Assembly (NCBI RefSeq): GCF_002885955.2
Contig: NZ_POQS01000001.1
Location: 534,855 to 598,854 of the forward strand
DNA length: 64,000 nt
DNA from: Achromobacter pulmonis
GTDB lineage: Bacteria; Pseudomonadota; Gammaproteobacteria; Burkholderiales; Burkholderiaceae_B
Direction: 5' to 3'
Made by a program: the position numbers and the translations under genes. How positions within the stretch are numbered: position 1 is the first letter of the stretch; each line of letters begins with the position of its first letter. Below are positions 1 through 7,528 of the stretch, in pieces. The notes below the pieces were generated by a model that was not told the DNA's origin, did not search any database, and was given only the letters and a program-made list of their open reading frames with translations.

Positions 1-133
1 ACACGATACGGCCCGTCAACAGGTCCACCTGCGGCTGCAGCAGCACGCGCAGCCCATCCTTGCCATTTACCAATGCGGCGATCTCGTCGTCGCTCGCCAC
101 CGAGCCTGTGGAAGCCTCGTGATTCGACGTCAT
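1..133 (-). CDS. EAL-domain protein, N-terminal fragment (runs off the left edge)
   Basis: The first 44 residues are visible; the gene continues beyond base 1. After an acidic N-terminus the sequence reads LLQPQVDLLTGRIV, which matches the first strand of EAL phosphodiesterase domains (the QPQ stretch just before the EAL signature itself). The start ATG is preceded by AAGGAG eight bases upstream, so this is a genuine start. EAL domains hydrolyse cyclic di-GMP; whether this copy is active cannot be judged because the catalytic part lies outside the window. It may also be an N-terminally short EAL regulator lacking other domains. Confidence 0.75.
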   Translation of the reverse strand, partial: MTSNHEASTGSVASDDEIAALVNGKDGLRVLLQPQVDLLTGRIV

Positions 134-473
134 GCCGACGCTCCTTGCGTGCCACCGGGCAGAGCCTGCGCTGTCCGGGCGCAGAAAGCGGCACATTTGG
201 ACATGAGTATTCCCAGCTACAGCGTTTTTTATGCGATTTCCTATGTTTGTTCCAGGCAAATTTTCATATTTGACGCGGCAAAGATACAGAAGTGTGTCCA
301 TATGTACTCCCGCGGTCTTTAACGCGATGGCCGACACTTTTGGTTGCCAATGCGATGGCGGGGAGTTGCGGCCGTTCGTGGAAACTGAGTACGGGTTGAC
401 CCTTATCAAGGGCCGATCGCACCGAACGCGCAACCATGTTGTTGACCGATCACGTTCAACCCAGGAGGCCATC
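134..473. other. 340-bp intergenic control region, relatively AT-rich
   Basis: No convincing gene is present. The stretch around 205-330 is markedly AT-richer than the surrounding coding DNA, as expected for divergent promoters of the EAL gene (leftward) and the universal stress gene (rightward). The one recognisable element is the FNR-type box at 396-409. A sigma-54-like string at 356-369 has a spacer one base too short. Confidence 0.6.
396..409 (+). promoter_or_regulatory. FNR/ANR-type box
   Basis: TTGACCCTTATCAA matches the FNR consensus TTGAT-N4-ATCAA at 9 of 10 defined bases. Its centre near 402.5, if at -41.5 (class II), places the transcription start near 444 and a -10 around 432-440, where CATGTT is found; the ATG follows at 474. 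Universal stress genes are often induced by low oxygen through FNR/ANR, so site and gene agree. Binding is inferred. Confidence 0.6.
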
Positions 474-1307
474 ATGTACCGCCGCATTTCCGTACACCTC
501 GATCACGGATTCGACTGTAAGCGCCGCACCGACGCCGCGCTCGGGCTGGCCCGCCGCCACAAGGCCGAGCTCGTCGGCATTTACGCCAACGCCGCGCCGC
601 CGCAGTACTACTACGGCGAATCGGTGCTGATGTCGCGCGCCGCCAGCGTCATGGAGCAACTGCAGACCCAGAGCCGCGATGCGGTGCTGAACGGCTTTCT
701 CGCCTCCGCCGCGGCCGCCGACGTGCCGGCGGCGGTGCGCGCCGGCGAAGCCTCGCCCAGCGCCACCGTCGCGGCGCTGGGCCGCGCCAGCGACCTCATC
801 GTCGTCAGCCAGGAGAACCGCGAAGACGTCGAAGCCGCGCACGAGATCGAGTTCGTCGAGCAGACGCTGCTGACGGCCGGCCGTCCGGTGCTGGTGGTGC
901 CGTCCATCGGCGCCTTCCCGGTGATCGGCGAGCGCGTGCTGTGCTGTTGGGATGGCAGCCGCGAAGCCGCCCGCGCGCTGGCCGACGCCGCGCCCATGCT
1001 GCGCCTGGCTTCGACCCTGATCGTGCTGACCATGGAGGAAGGCGAATCGCGCGGCAAGGCGCAGATCGCGTTCGAGGACCTGGCCAGCTTCTGCGAAGCC
1101 CACGGCATGCCGGCGCCCGAGCACGTGCGCCGCGACGTCAAGGGCGTGGGAGTGGGCAGCACCATCCTGAACGCGGCCGCGGACTTCAGCGCGGACCTGC
1201 TCGTCATGGGCGCCTATGGCCACAGCAAGCTGCGCCAGTGGGCGCTGGGCGGCGCCACCGCGTCGATCCTGAAAAACATGACCTTGCCGGTCATGTTCTC
1301 CCACTAG
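474..1307 (+). CDS. Universal stress protein, tandem UspA domains
   Basis: The 277-residue product is about twice the length of one UspA domain and reads as two tandem domains: residues 1 to about 140 (beginning YRRISVHLDHG) and about 145 to 277, ending LLVMGAYGHSKLRQWALGG. That C-terminal run is the G-x2-G-x9-G(S/T)-type nucleotide loop of ATP-binding Usp proteins, in slightly altered form. Usp proteins are cytoplasmic stress and dormancy factors. The start at 474 is chosen because CCAGGAGG lies directly upstream; longer in-frame upstream starts have no ribosome site. An FNR-type box precedes the gene, unlike its neighbours, which carry sigma-54-type promoters. Confidence 0.88.
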   Translation: MYRRISVHLDHGFDCKRRTDAALGLARRHKAELVGIYANAAPPQYYYGESVLMSRAASVMEQLQTQSRDAVLNGFLASAAAADVPAAVRAGEASPSATVAALGRASDLIVVSQENREDVEAAHEIEFVEQTLLTAGRPVLVVPSIGAFPVIGERVLCCWDGSREAARALADAAPMLRLASTLIVLTMEEGESRGKAQIAFEDLASFCEAHGMPAPEHVRRDVKGVGVGSTILNAAADFSADLLVMGAYGHSKLRQWALGGATASILKNMTLPVMFSH

Positions 1308-1350
1308 CGGGAACCGGGCGCGCGGTGTCCGCGCGCCCGCCGCCGCGCGC

Positions 1351-1503
1351 CTACAAGCGTCCGGTCAGCAGCATCACGATCAACACGATCAGCAGAATGC
1401 CCAGGATGCCGCTGGGGAAGTAGCCCCAGCCCCTGCTGTACGGCCAGGCCGGCACGGCGCCTATCAGCAGCAGGATGAGGATGATCAGCAGAATGGTCGA
1501 CAT
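1351..1503 (-). CDS. DUF3309 small membrane protein
   Basis: A 50-residue, almost wholly hydrophobic protein: an N-terminal helix rich in Leu/Ile, a central aromatic stretch with PAWPYSRGWGYFPSG, then a second helix and a short TGRL end. This two-helix pattern with the W-x-Y-x-P-SG centre is typical of DUF3309, a family of tiny inner-membrane proteins of unknown function common in proteobacteria. GAGGAG sits upstream of the start on the minus strand. It lies 49 bases after the proline-rich peptide gene and probably shares its transcript and sigma-54-type promoter. Confidence 0.8.
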   Translation of the reverse strand: MSTILLIILILLLIGAVPAWPYSRGWGYFPSGILGILLIVLIVMLLTGRL

Positions 1504-1552
1504 GGCGACTCCTCGTCTTTATCGATTCGAGTTCTGGAACGACGGGCGGACA

Positions 1553-1714
1553 TCACTTCCCGGGCGGGGTGATTTCCTTGCCGGGCGGCGACAGCGGGGG
1601 CAGATCGACGTCCGGTTCGTCGGTATCGGGGTCCACGGGCAGGTCGCCCGGCGGCGAACCCGGCGGAATCGGATCGGGTTTGGGTGGGACGTGCATATGG
1701 AAAAAAGTTTGCAT
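1553..1714 (-). CDS. Small proline-rich acidic protein, unknown function
   Basis: A 53-residue protein beginning MQTFFHMHVPPKPD followed by repeated Pro-Pro/Pro-Gly and Asp clusters and ending ITPPGK. It has no signal peptide or membrane segment and looks intrinsically disordered. The start has a strong ribosome site (GAAGGAGG, minus strand). A sigma-54-like -24/-12 element lies 33 bases upstream (1748-1762). I do not recognise a function; its placement as first gene of a stress-type transcription unit suggests a stress-induced small protein. Confidence 0.7.
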   Translation of the reverse strand: MQTFFHMHVPPKPDPIPPGSPPGDLPVDPDTDEPDVDLPPLSPPGKEITPPGK

Positions 1715-1747
1715 GGCGGCCTCCTTCGGGAATCCCAGCCGCTTGCA

Positions 1748-1762
1748 GCAAGCGGCGTGCCC
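1748..1762 (-). promoter_or_regulatory. Sigma-54-type -24/-12 promoter (proline-rich peptide, DUF3309)
   Basis: On the minus strand the element reads GGGCACGCCGCTTGC, with the invariant GG-N10-GC spacing of sigma-54 promoters and the canonical CACG and TTGC blocks. The start codon at 1714 lies 33 bases downstream. It abuts the divergent element at 1763-1777 with no spacer, forming one imperfect palindrome. Confidence 0.7.
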
Positions 1763-1777
1763 GGGCACGCGGGATGC
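1763..1777 (+). promoter_or_regulatory. Sigma-54-type -24/-12 promoter (topoisomerase IB)
   Basis: GGGCACGCGGGATGC has the GG-N10-GC geometry; the -12 block reads ATGC rather than TTGC, so it is a slightly weaker match. The topoisomerase ATG at 1815 is 37 bases downstream. It is directly adjacent, back to back, to the minus-strand element at 1748-1762. Confidence 0.6.
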
Positions 1778-1814
1778 TGCTTGCCGCGCTTCCTTCCACG
1801 CCTGCCCTGCCCGC

Positions 1815-2882
1815 ATGAAATCCGCCCGCTCCACCGCTGCGTCCGCGCCGTCCGCCACCACCGAGGCGGGCCTGGTCTATGTCGACGACGCCCGGCCCGG
1901 CTATACCCGAATGCGGGTCAACGGCCGCGCCTTCGCCTATCTGGACACGCAGGGACGCCGCATCCGCGACGCGGCTGAAATCGCGCGCATCGACGCGCTG
2001 GCGATACCGCCGGCCTATGAAAACGTGTGGATCTGCCCCACCCCGCGCGGACATCTGCAGGCCACGGGCCGCGATGCGCGCGGCCGCAAGCAGTACCGCT
2101 ACCACCCCGACTGGACCGCGGTGCGCGACGCCGACAAATACCAGAGCCTGGCGGCCTTCGGGCTGGCGCTGCCGCGCGTGCGCAGGCGCGTGCAGCGCGA
2201 CCTGGCCGCGCCCGGGCTGTCGCAGGACAAGGTCATCGCCACGCTGGTGCGGCTGTTGGAGACCACGCTGATCCGCATCGGCGCGCGCGAATACGCGCGC
2301 CAGAACCGTTCCTACGGCCTGACCACGCTCAAGCGCCGCCACGCCAGCGTGGCCGGCGGCCGCATCCGTTTCCGCTTTCACGGCAAGAGCGGCGTGGCGC
2401 ACGACGTCAGGCTGGCCGACCGGCGCGTGGCGCGCGTGATCAAGCGCTGCATGGATATTCCGGGACAGCAGCTGTTCCAGTACCTGGACGACGAAGGCGA
2501 GAGCCATCCGGTGGATTCGGGCGCGGTCAACGCCTATCTGCGCGAGGCCGGCGCGGGCGATTTCACCGCCAAGCATTACCGCACCTGGGCGGGGTCGGTG
2601 CTGGCCTTCGCCGCGCTGCAACGCCGTCCCGAGCCGGACCCGGCCCGCGCCCGCCAGGCGGTGGTGGAGGTCATCCGCCAGGTGGCGCAGCGCCTGGCGA
2701 ACACGCCGGCCGTGTGCCGCGCCTGCTATGTGCATCCGGCCATCCTGGAGGCCTATCTGGAAGGCCGGCTGCCGCCGCGCGCACGCGCGCCGGACGGCCC
2801 GCGCGGGCTGGACGCCGACGAGCGCCGGCTGCTCGCCTTTCTGCAACGAGGCGGCCGCGGGCCTGGCTCAAAGAATCGATGA
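1815..2882 (+). CDS. DNA topoisomerase IB (poxvirus-type)
   Basis: A 355-residue type IB topoisomerase, which relaxes DNA supercoils by transient cleavage of one strand through a 3'-phosphotyrosine. The N-terminal domain (about 15-110) has the LAIPPAYENVWICP and RKQYRYHPDW signatures of bacterial TopIB. The catalytic domain (about 115-345) ends with CRACYVHPAIL, whose Tyr305 is the expected active-site tyrosine; the helix GDFTAKHYRTWAGS is also conserved. Length fits the family. The start is chosen at the last plausible ATG before the conserved region, behind a sigma-54-like promoter. Its last 15 bases overlap the convergent gene at 2868-3131. Clustering with Ku and LigD suggests a DNA-damage role. 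Confidence 0.93.
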   Translation: MKSARSTAASAPSATTEAGLVYVDDARPGYTRMRVNGRAFAYLDTQGRRIRDAAEIARIDALAIPPAYENVWICPTPRGHLQATGRDARGRKQYRYHPDWTAVRDADKYQSLAAFGLALPRVRRRVQRDLAAPGLSQDKVIATLVRLLETTLIRIGAREYARQNRSYGLTTLKRRHASVAGGRIRFRFHGKSGVAHDVRLADRRVARVIKRCMDIPGQQLFQYLDDEGESHPVDSGAVNAYLREAGAGDFTAKHYRTWAGSVLAFAALQRRPEPDPARARQAVVEVIRQVAQRLANTPAVCRACYVHPAILEAYLEGRLPPRARAPDGPRGLDADERRLLAFLQRGGRGPGSKNR

Positions 2883-3131
2883 ACGCGCGTTCTTGGCGCG
2901 CGGCTGCGGCGCCGAGCCGTCGGCCCAATTCGATTCGGTGCGATTGTCCACCACGGCGCGCCGGTCGCGCGCGGCTTCGTCCGGTGTCGAGGCGTCCGGC
3001 TTGTCCGGCATGCGCGGAACGTCGACGGGACCGCGAGGCGGCAGTATCTTAACGTTGTCTTGCGCGCCGTCCTGTGGCCCCTTGCGGGCGCGGGCGGACT
3101 TGCCATGTCCGGATTTGGCTGCGGGTTTCAT
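2868..3131 (-). CDS. Small hydrophilic protein, unknown function
   Basis: An 87-residue, charged, low-complexity protein with a basic N-terminus (MKPAAKSGHGKSARARKG), a central NVKILPPRGPVDVPRMPDKPD segment and a basic end. No membrane segment or recognised domain; probably disordered. A good ribosome site (GGAGAT) precedes the ATG. It overlaps the topoisomerase stop by 15 bases tail to tail. A sigma-54-like string on this strand (3208-3223) has one base too many in its spacer, so control from there is doubtful. Confidence 0.6.
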   Translation of the reverse strand: MKPAAKSGHGKSARARKGPQDGAQDNVKILPPRGPVDVPRMPDKPDASTPDEAARDRRAVVDNRTESNWADGSAPQPRAKNARSSIL

Positions 3132-3232
3132 GCGTATCTCCTTCCGGTTCCGGTCTTTCATGCTACGGCGTCGCGTGCGCCGGAAAAGCCCCCGGCGCGG
3201 CGAAATTGCAAGCGGATGTGCCCGCCCCGGCC

Positions 3233-3247
3233 GGGCACGCCGATTGC
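3233..3247 (+). promoter_or_regulatory. Sigma-54-type -24/-12 promoter (copper-storage-type protein)
   Basis: GGGCACGCCGATTGC, with GG-N10-GC spacing. It ends 31 bases before the ATG at 3279, leaving a short leader that contains the AAGGAG ribosome site. The DUF883 gene at 3683 may be read through from here. Confidence 0.68.
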
Positions 3248-3278
3248 CGGCAGGCACGGCGGCTCACAAGGAGATGCA

Positions 3279-3608
3279 ATGCGAGACTCAAATTTCGGCC
3301 TGTGTGTGCAAGCCTGCTACGAATGCGCCGTGGCCTGCGACGCGTGCGCCGCGATGTGCCTGCGGGAAGACGCCGCCGGCATGCAGCGGGCCATCGGCCT
3401 GTGCACGGATTGCGCCGCCGTCTGCCGGCTGTGCGCGGCCATGCTGGCGCGCGACGGCGAGTTCGCCAAGGGGCTGTGCGCCTTGTGCGCCCCGCTCTGC
3501 GACGCCTGCGCCCGCGCGTGTTCGGCGTCGCCGGCGCAGCATTGCCAGATCTGCGCCGGCGCCTGCCTGGGCTGCGCGCTGGCCTGCCGCGACATGCTCG
3601 GGCCCTGA
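3279..3608 (+). CDS. Cysteine-rich four-helix-bundle copper-storage-type protein (DUF326)
   Basis: The 109-residue product contains 20 cysteines, mostly spaced as C-x2-C and C-x3-C along predicted helices (for example Cys9, 13, 16, 20, 23, 27 and 42, 45, 49, 52). This is the pattern of the DUF326/Csp family, four-helix bundles whose inward-facing cysteines bind many Cu(I) ions. There is no signal peptide or twin-arginine motif, so it should be a cytosolic store (Csp3-like) rather than an exported one. AAGGAG lies just upstream of the ATG. A sigma-54-like promoter precedes it. Copper binding is inferred from the family; other soft metals are possible. Confidence 0.85.
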   Translation: MRDSNFGLCVQACYECAVACDACAAMCLREDAAGMQRAIGLCTDCAAVCRLCAAMLARDGEFAKGLCALCAPLCDACARACSASPAQHCQICAGACLGCALACRDMLGP

Positions 3609-3682
3609 TCCCGACCCGTCTTGCGCGCCGTCCCGGGCCGGCTTGCAAGACGCTTTTCCAGCCCGACCGCCAGGAGCTTGCG

Positions 3683-4024
3683 ATGGCCACTACCAACACC
3701 CCCCTGCCCTCCGATTTTCCCGAGAACGGCCCGGACAACAGCAGCCTGCGCCGCCGCGCGCGGCATCCGGAATCCTGGATCGACGAACTGGAGGCCACTC
3801 TCAACGATAAGGAAGCCACCGATCTGGAGGCGCTGCGCGAGCGGCTGTCGGAGCAGCTGCGCGCCACCCGGCGCAGCCTGCGCGACGCTTCCGACAATGC
3901 GGGCGACCTGATGCGCGAAACCATCGATTGCACCGAGGAGTACATCCATGCCCGGCCGTGGCAGGCGATCGGGCTGGTGGCCGGCGCGGCCTTTCTGTTC
4001 GGCGTGGTGGTCGGCCGCCAGTAG
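3683..4024 (+). CDS. DUF883 (ElaB/YqjD-type) membrane-anchored protein
   Basis: A 113-residue protein with a polar N-terminus, a long charged amphipathic helix (about 30-90, Glu/Arg/Leu-rich) and one C-terminal transmembrane helix ending GAAFLFGVVVGRQ. This matches the DUF883 family, whose E. coli members YqjD and ElaB are stationary-phase, inner-membrane-anchored ribosome-associated proteins; that role here is by family only. CAGGAG precedes the ATG. It follows the cysteine-rich gene by 74 bases and may be cotranscribed with it. Confidence 0.8.
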   Translation: MATTNTPLPSDFPENGPDNSSLRRRARHPESWIDELEATLNDKEATDLEALRERLSEQLRATRRSLRDASDNAGDLMRETIDCTEEYIHARPWQAIGLVAGAAFLFGVVVGRQ

Positions 4025-4051
4025 CGCGGCCGCGGCCGCATGCCCGGCGCC

Positions 4052-4066
4052 GGGCATGCGGCTTGC
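4052..4066 (+). promoter_or_regulatory. Sigma-54-type -24/-12 promoter (ku-ligD)
   Basis: GGGCATGCGGCTTGC with exact GG-N10-GC spacing, ending 33 bases before the ku ATG at 4100. If the last C is -12, transcription starts near 4078 and the leader holds the ribosome site CTGGAGG. The element is the right half of a larger GCATGCCC/GGGCATGC palindrome. Confidence 0.68.
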
Positions 4067-4099
4067 TGCTCATCCCGTCCCCGACCTCTGGAGGCGGCC

Positions 4100-5011
4100 A
4101 TGCCGCGTACCATCTGGAAAGGCGCGATCTCGTTCGGCCTGGTGCACGTGCCCATCGTGGTGCATGCGGCCACGCGGCCGCAGCGCCTGGATTTCGACTG
4201 GATAGACCGGCGCGACGACGCGCCCGTCGGCTACCAGCGCATCAACAAGCGCACCGGCAAGCCCGTCGCCTCGGAAGACATCGTCAAGGGCTACGAGTAC
4301 GAAAAAGGCGAATACGTCTACATGAACGACGAGGACTTCAAGCGCGCCAACGTCGCCGCCACCCAGACGGTGGAGATCCAGGGTTTCGTCGACGCCGCCG
4401 AAGTGCCGATCTATTACTACGACACCCCTTACTACCTGGCGCCGGACCGGCGCGGCGAAAAAGGCTACGTGCTGTTGCGCGAGGTGCTGCGCCAGGCCGG
4501 CAGGCTGGGGCTGGCGCGCGTGGTGCTGCACACGCGCCAATACCTGTGCGCGCTGCTGCCGCAGGGCGACGCCCTGATGCTGATCACGCTGCGCTACGCC
4601 GGCGAGATCCTGTCGGCCGATGACCTGGACCTGCCCGCCGGCAAGACCGCCGCGCCGGCCGCGCGCGAACGCGACATGGCGTTGCGGCTGGTCGAGGAGA
4701 TGACCGGCCCCTGGGACCCGCAGGCCTATCGCGACGACTATCGCGAAGACCTGCTGGCGGCCATCGAGAAGAAGATCAAGGCCGGCCGCACCCACGTGCT
4801 GGCCGAAGCCGAGGACGGCGCGAAGGCGCCGCGCGAATCGGCCAAGGTGATAGACCTGATGTCGCTGCTCAAGCAGAGCATCGAGCAGCGCGGCGGCGCC
4901 CGCAAGGCGCCGGCCAAGCGCGCCGCGCCGAAGAAAAAGCCCGCCGCCAAGAAAACTGCCGCCAAAACTGCCGCCAAGTCCGGCGCGTCCGCCAGGCGCA
5001 AGGCGGCGTGA
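4100..5011 (+). CDS. ku: Ku, non-homologous end-joining protein
   Basis: A 303-residue bacterial Ku homodimer subunit, which encircles broken DNA ends and recruits LigD. The Ku70/80 beta-barrel core spans about residues 1-200, starting MPRTIWKGAISFGLV and containing the usual YYYDTPYYLAPD and HTRQYLCAL signatures. Residues from about 265 form a Lys/Ala-rich basic tail (KKKPAAKK repeats) like the extended C-termini of other bacterial Ku proteins, thought to help DNA binding. CTGGAGG precedes the ATG. ligD follows after 20 bases, giving a classic two-gene operon, here behind a sigma-54-type promoter. Confidence 0.96.
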   Translation: MPRTIWKGAISFGLVHVPIVVHAATRPQRLDFDWIDRRDDAPVGYQRINKRTGKPVASEDIVKGYEYEKGEYVYMNDEDFKRANVAATQTVEIQGFVDAAEVPIYYYDTPYYLAPDRRGEKGYVLLREVLRQAGRLGLARVVLHTRQYLCALLPQGDALMLITLRYAGEILSADDLDLPAGKTAAPAARERDMALRLVEEMTGPWDPQAYRDDYREDLLAAIEKKIKAGRTHVLAEAEDGAKAPRESAKVIDLMSLLKQSIEQRGGARKAPAKRAAPKKKPAAKKTAAKTAAKSGASARRKAA

Positions 5012-5031
5012 GCCGGTCATAAGGAGTTCCC

Positions 5032-7500
5032 ATGAGCGAACCGCTGGCTCAGTACCGCAGGATGCGCGACTTCACCGGCACCCGCGAGCCTGCCGGCAAG
5101 GCGCCGCGCGCGCGCCGCGCCGGCGATCTGTCCTTCGTGGTCCAGCGCCACGAGGCGCGCGCGCTGCACTACGACTTCCGCCTGGAACTCGACGGCGTGC
5201 TGGTGAGCTGGGCCGTGCCCAAGGGCCCCAGCCGCGATCCGGACGTCAAGCGTCTGGCCATCAAGGTCGAGGACCACCCGGTCGAATACGGCAAGTTCGA
5301 GGGCGACATCCCCAAGGGCCATTACGGCGCCGGCCACGTGGACATCTGGGACCGCGGCACCTGGACGCCGGACGGCGACCCCAGGCGCGGACTGGCGCGC
5401 GGGCATCTGCGCTTCACCCTGCACGGCGGCACCCTGAACGGCGCCTGGGCCCTGCTGCGCCTGGGCAAGGAAGACAAGCAATGGCTGCTGCGCAAGCTGG
5501 ACGACGAGGCGGCGCTCGAAGGCGATGACGCCGAGGCGGCCCGCAAGGCCGAGGCGAAAAAGCCCGCCAAGGCGGCGAAGACGACGAAAACGACCAAAAG
5601 CGCCCGGCCGGCCACGCGCCGCGCGGCGCTGCCGGCCACGCTCGCGCCGCAACTGGCCACGCTGGTCGAGGCTCCGCCGCAGGGAACGGGCTGGTCCTAC
5701 GAGGTCAAGTACGACGGCTATCGCATCCTGTGCCGCGTGCACGGCGGACGCGCGCGCCTGGTCAGCCGCAGCGGCATCGACTGGACCGCGCGCATGGCCG
5801 TGCTGGCCGACGCCCTGGATGCGCTGGACCTGCCCGACGGCTGGATCGACGGCGAGGTGGTCTGCCTGGACGAGCGCGGCATATCGGACTTCCAGCTGCT
5901 GCAGAACGCGCTGGACGGCCGCACCCAGGACCTGTCGTTCATGGCCTTCGACCTGCCCTACTGGGACGGCGAGGACCTGCGCGATCTGCCCCTGTCCGAG
6001 CGCCAGGCGCGCCTGGAGCAGGTGCTGGCCGCGCTGCCGGACGGCGTCCCCTTGCAGATGACGCAGCGCCTGGAGGTGGCCGACGGCACCGAAGGACGCG
6101 CGGCCTGGTCCGAAGCCTGCCGGCTGAGCCTGGAAGGGCTGATCTGCAAGCGCCTGGATTCGCGCTACGTGGCGGGCCGGGGCACGGCCTGGCTGAAACT
6201 CAAGTGCCGGCCGCGCCAGGAATACGTGATCGGCGGCTACACCGCGCCGGCCGGCGCGCGCAAGCATTTCGGCGCGCTGCTGGTGGGCCTGCGCAAGGGC
6301 CGGAAGCTGGAATACGCGGGCCGCGTCGGCACAGGCTTCACCGCCGCCACCCTGGCCTCGCTCTACAAGAAGCTGCACGCACTGGAGACGGACGCCAGCC
6401 CGTTCGTGGGCGAGCTGCCCGGCCCCGGGCGCTACGGGCAGAGCGCGGGCGAAATCCATTGGGTCAAGCCGGAACTCGTGGCGGAAATCCGCTACGCCAG
6501 CGTCACCCAGGACAAGCTGCTGCGCCAGGCTTCCTTCGTCGGGCTGCGCGAGGACAAGCCGGCCAGCGAGGTCGAGGGCGAACGGGTAGCCCCCCCGCCC
6601 GAGCCCCCCGCCGCCAGGACGGACAAGGCCGCCGACAAGGTGGGCCAGGTCCGCATCACGCATCCGGGCCGGGTCATCATGCACGACCCGGACACCACCA
6701 AGCTGGACCTGGCGCGCTATTACGAGTCGGCCGGCGAGCTGATCCTGCCGCATCTGCGGGGCCGGCGCATCGCGCTGCTGCGCTGCCCGGACGGCACCGA
6801 CGCCACCTGCTTTTTCCAGAAGCACATCAGCGGCCGGCTGCCCGAGGGCCTGGAACGCGACGGCGAACACCTGCTGATCCGCTCGCTGGAAGGCGTGCTG
6901 GCCATGGTGCAGCGCGGCGTCATCGAGTTCCATACCTGGGGCGCGCGCCAGCCGCGGCCCGACGAGCCGGACCGCATCACCATAGACCTGGACCCGGGTC
7001 CCGACGTGCAATGGCAGGCGGTCGCCGAAGGCGCGCAGCTGGCGCGCGGCCTGATGCAGGAAATCGGCCTGACGCCGTTCCTGAAGACCACCGGCGGCAA
7101 GGGCCTGCACCTGGTCGCGCCGATCCGCGCGACCCAGCCCTGGGACGTGGTCAAGGGCCTGGCGCGCGCGCTGGCCGATGAGCTGGCGCGGGTCATCCCC
7201 GAGCGCTACACCTCCAATATGTCCAAAGTGCGCCGCCACGGGCGCATCTTCGTGGACTATCTGCGCAACGGCAACGGCGCCACCGCCATCGCGGCCTACT
7301 CGGCGCGCGCCCGCGCCGGCGCGCCGGTGTCGCTGCCCGTGGGCTGGGACGCGCTGGAATCCGGACGCGACTGGCGCGGCGCGGCCTGCAATATCCGCAA
7401 CGCGGTGGAGCTGGCGCGCGAACTGGGCGATCCCTGGCAAGGCTACGAAGCGGCCCGCAAGACGGTGGGCCCGCGCATGCTGAAGAAACTGGGCCTGTAG
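5032..7500 (+). CDS. ligD: LigD, multifunctional ATP-dependent DNA ligase/polymerase/3'-phosphoesterase
   Basis: The 822-residue protein has the three LigD modules in the order phosphoesterase (about 10-170, with HEARALHYDFRLELDG), ligase (about 205-515, with adenylation motif KYDGYR, Lys226) and primase-polymerase (about 540-815). The polymerase has the metal-binding DLD at Asp652/Asp654 and a further Asp742 in RIFVDYLRN. A Lys/Ala/Thr-rich linker (about 165-200) separates the first two. All key residues I can check are present, so it should be fully active in end joining with Ku. AAGGAG precedes the ATG. Its order matches Pseudomonas-type LigD rather than the mycobacterial Pol-PE-Lig order. 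Confidence 0.96.
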   Translation: MSEPLAQYRRMRDFTGTREPAGKAPRARRAGDLSFVVQRHEARALHYDFRLELDGVLVSWAVPKGPSRDPDVKRLAIKVEDHPVEYGKFEGDIPKGHYGAGHVDIWDRGTWTPDGDPRRGLARGHLRFTLHGGTLNGAWALLRLGKEDKQWLLRKLDDEAALEGDDAEAARKAEAKKPAKAAKTTKTTKSARPATRRAALPATLAPQLATLVEAPPQGTGWSYEVKYDGYRILCRVHGGRARLVSRSGIDWTARMAVLADALDALDLPDGWIDGEVVCLDERGISDFQLLQNALDGRTQDLSFMAFDLPYWDGEDLRDLPLSERQARLEQVLAALPDGVPLQMTQRLEVADGTEGRAAWSEACRLSLEGLICKRLDSRYVAGRGTAWLKLKCRPRQEYVIGGYTAPAGARKHFGALLVGLRKGRKLEYAGRVGTGFTAATLASLYKKLHALETDASPFVGELPGPGRYGQSAGEIHWVKPELVAEIRYASVTQDKLLRQASFVGLREDKPASEVEGERVAPPPEPPAARTDKAADKVGQVRITHPGRVIMHDPDTTKLDLARYYESAGELILPHLRGRRIALLRCPDGTDATCFFQKHISGRLPEGLERDGEHLLIRSLEGVLAMVQRGVIEFHTWGARQPRPDEPDRITIDLDPGPDVQWQAVAEGAQLARGLMQEIGLTPFLKTTGGKGLHLVAPIRATQPWDVVKGLARALADELARVIPERYTSNMSKVRRHGRIFVDYLRNGNGATAIAAYSARARAGAPVSLPVGWDALESGRDWRGAACNIRNAVELARELGDPWQGYEAARKTVGPRMLKKLGL

Positions 7501-7513
7501 CGCCGGCCGGCGT

Positions 7514-7528
7514 GGGAACGCGGATTGC
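7514..7528 (+). promoter_or_regulatory. Sigma-54-type -24/-12 promoter (short-chain dehydrogenase)
   Basis: GGGAACGCGGATTGC, GG-N10-GC spacing, starting 13 bases after the ligD stop and ending 34 bases before the ATG at 7563. It shares the GGGAACG variant with the element at 9994-10008. Confidence 0.66.

Noticed and set aside
356..369. Sigma-54-like TGGCGGGGAGTTGC upstream of the universal stress gene
   Set aside because: Only nine bases separate GG and GC instead of ten, and the CACG block is missing; the FNR-type box is a better explanation.
3208..3223. Minus-strand GGGCACATCCGCTTGC upstream of the 87-residue protein
   Set aside because: The spacer is one base too long (GG-N11-GC) and the element lies 76 bases from the ATG; kept only as a possible decayed partner of the 3233-3247 site.
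3635..3653. GGGCCGGCTTGC before the DUF883 gene as another sigma-54 promoter
   Set aside because: Three bases are missing between the blocks; an alternative register lacks both CACG and TTGC. Read-through from 3233 explains the gene more simply.
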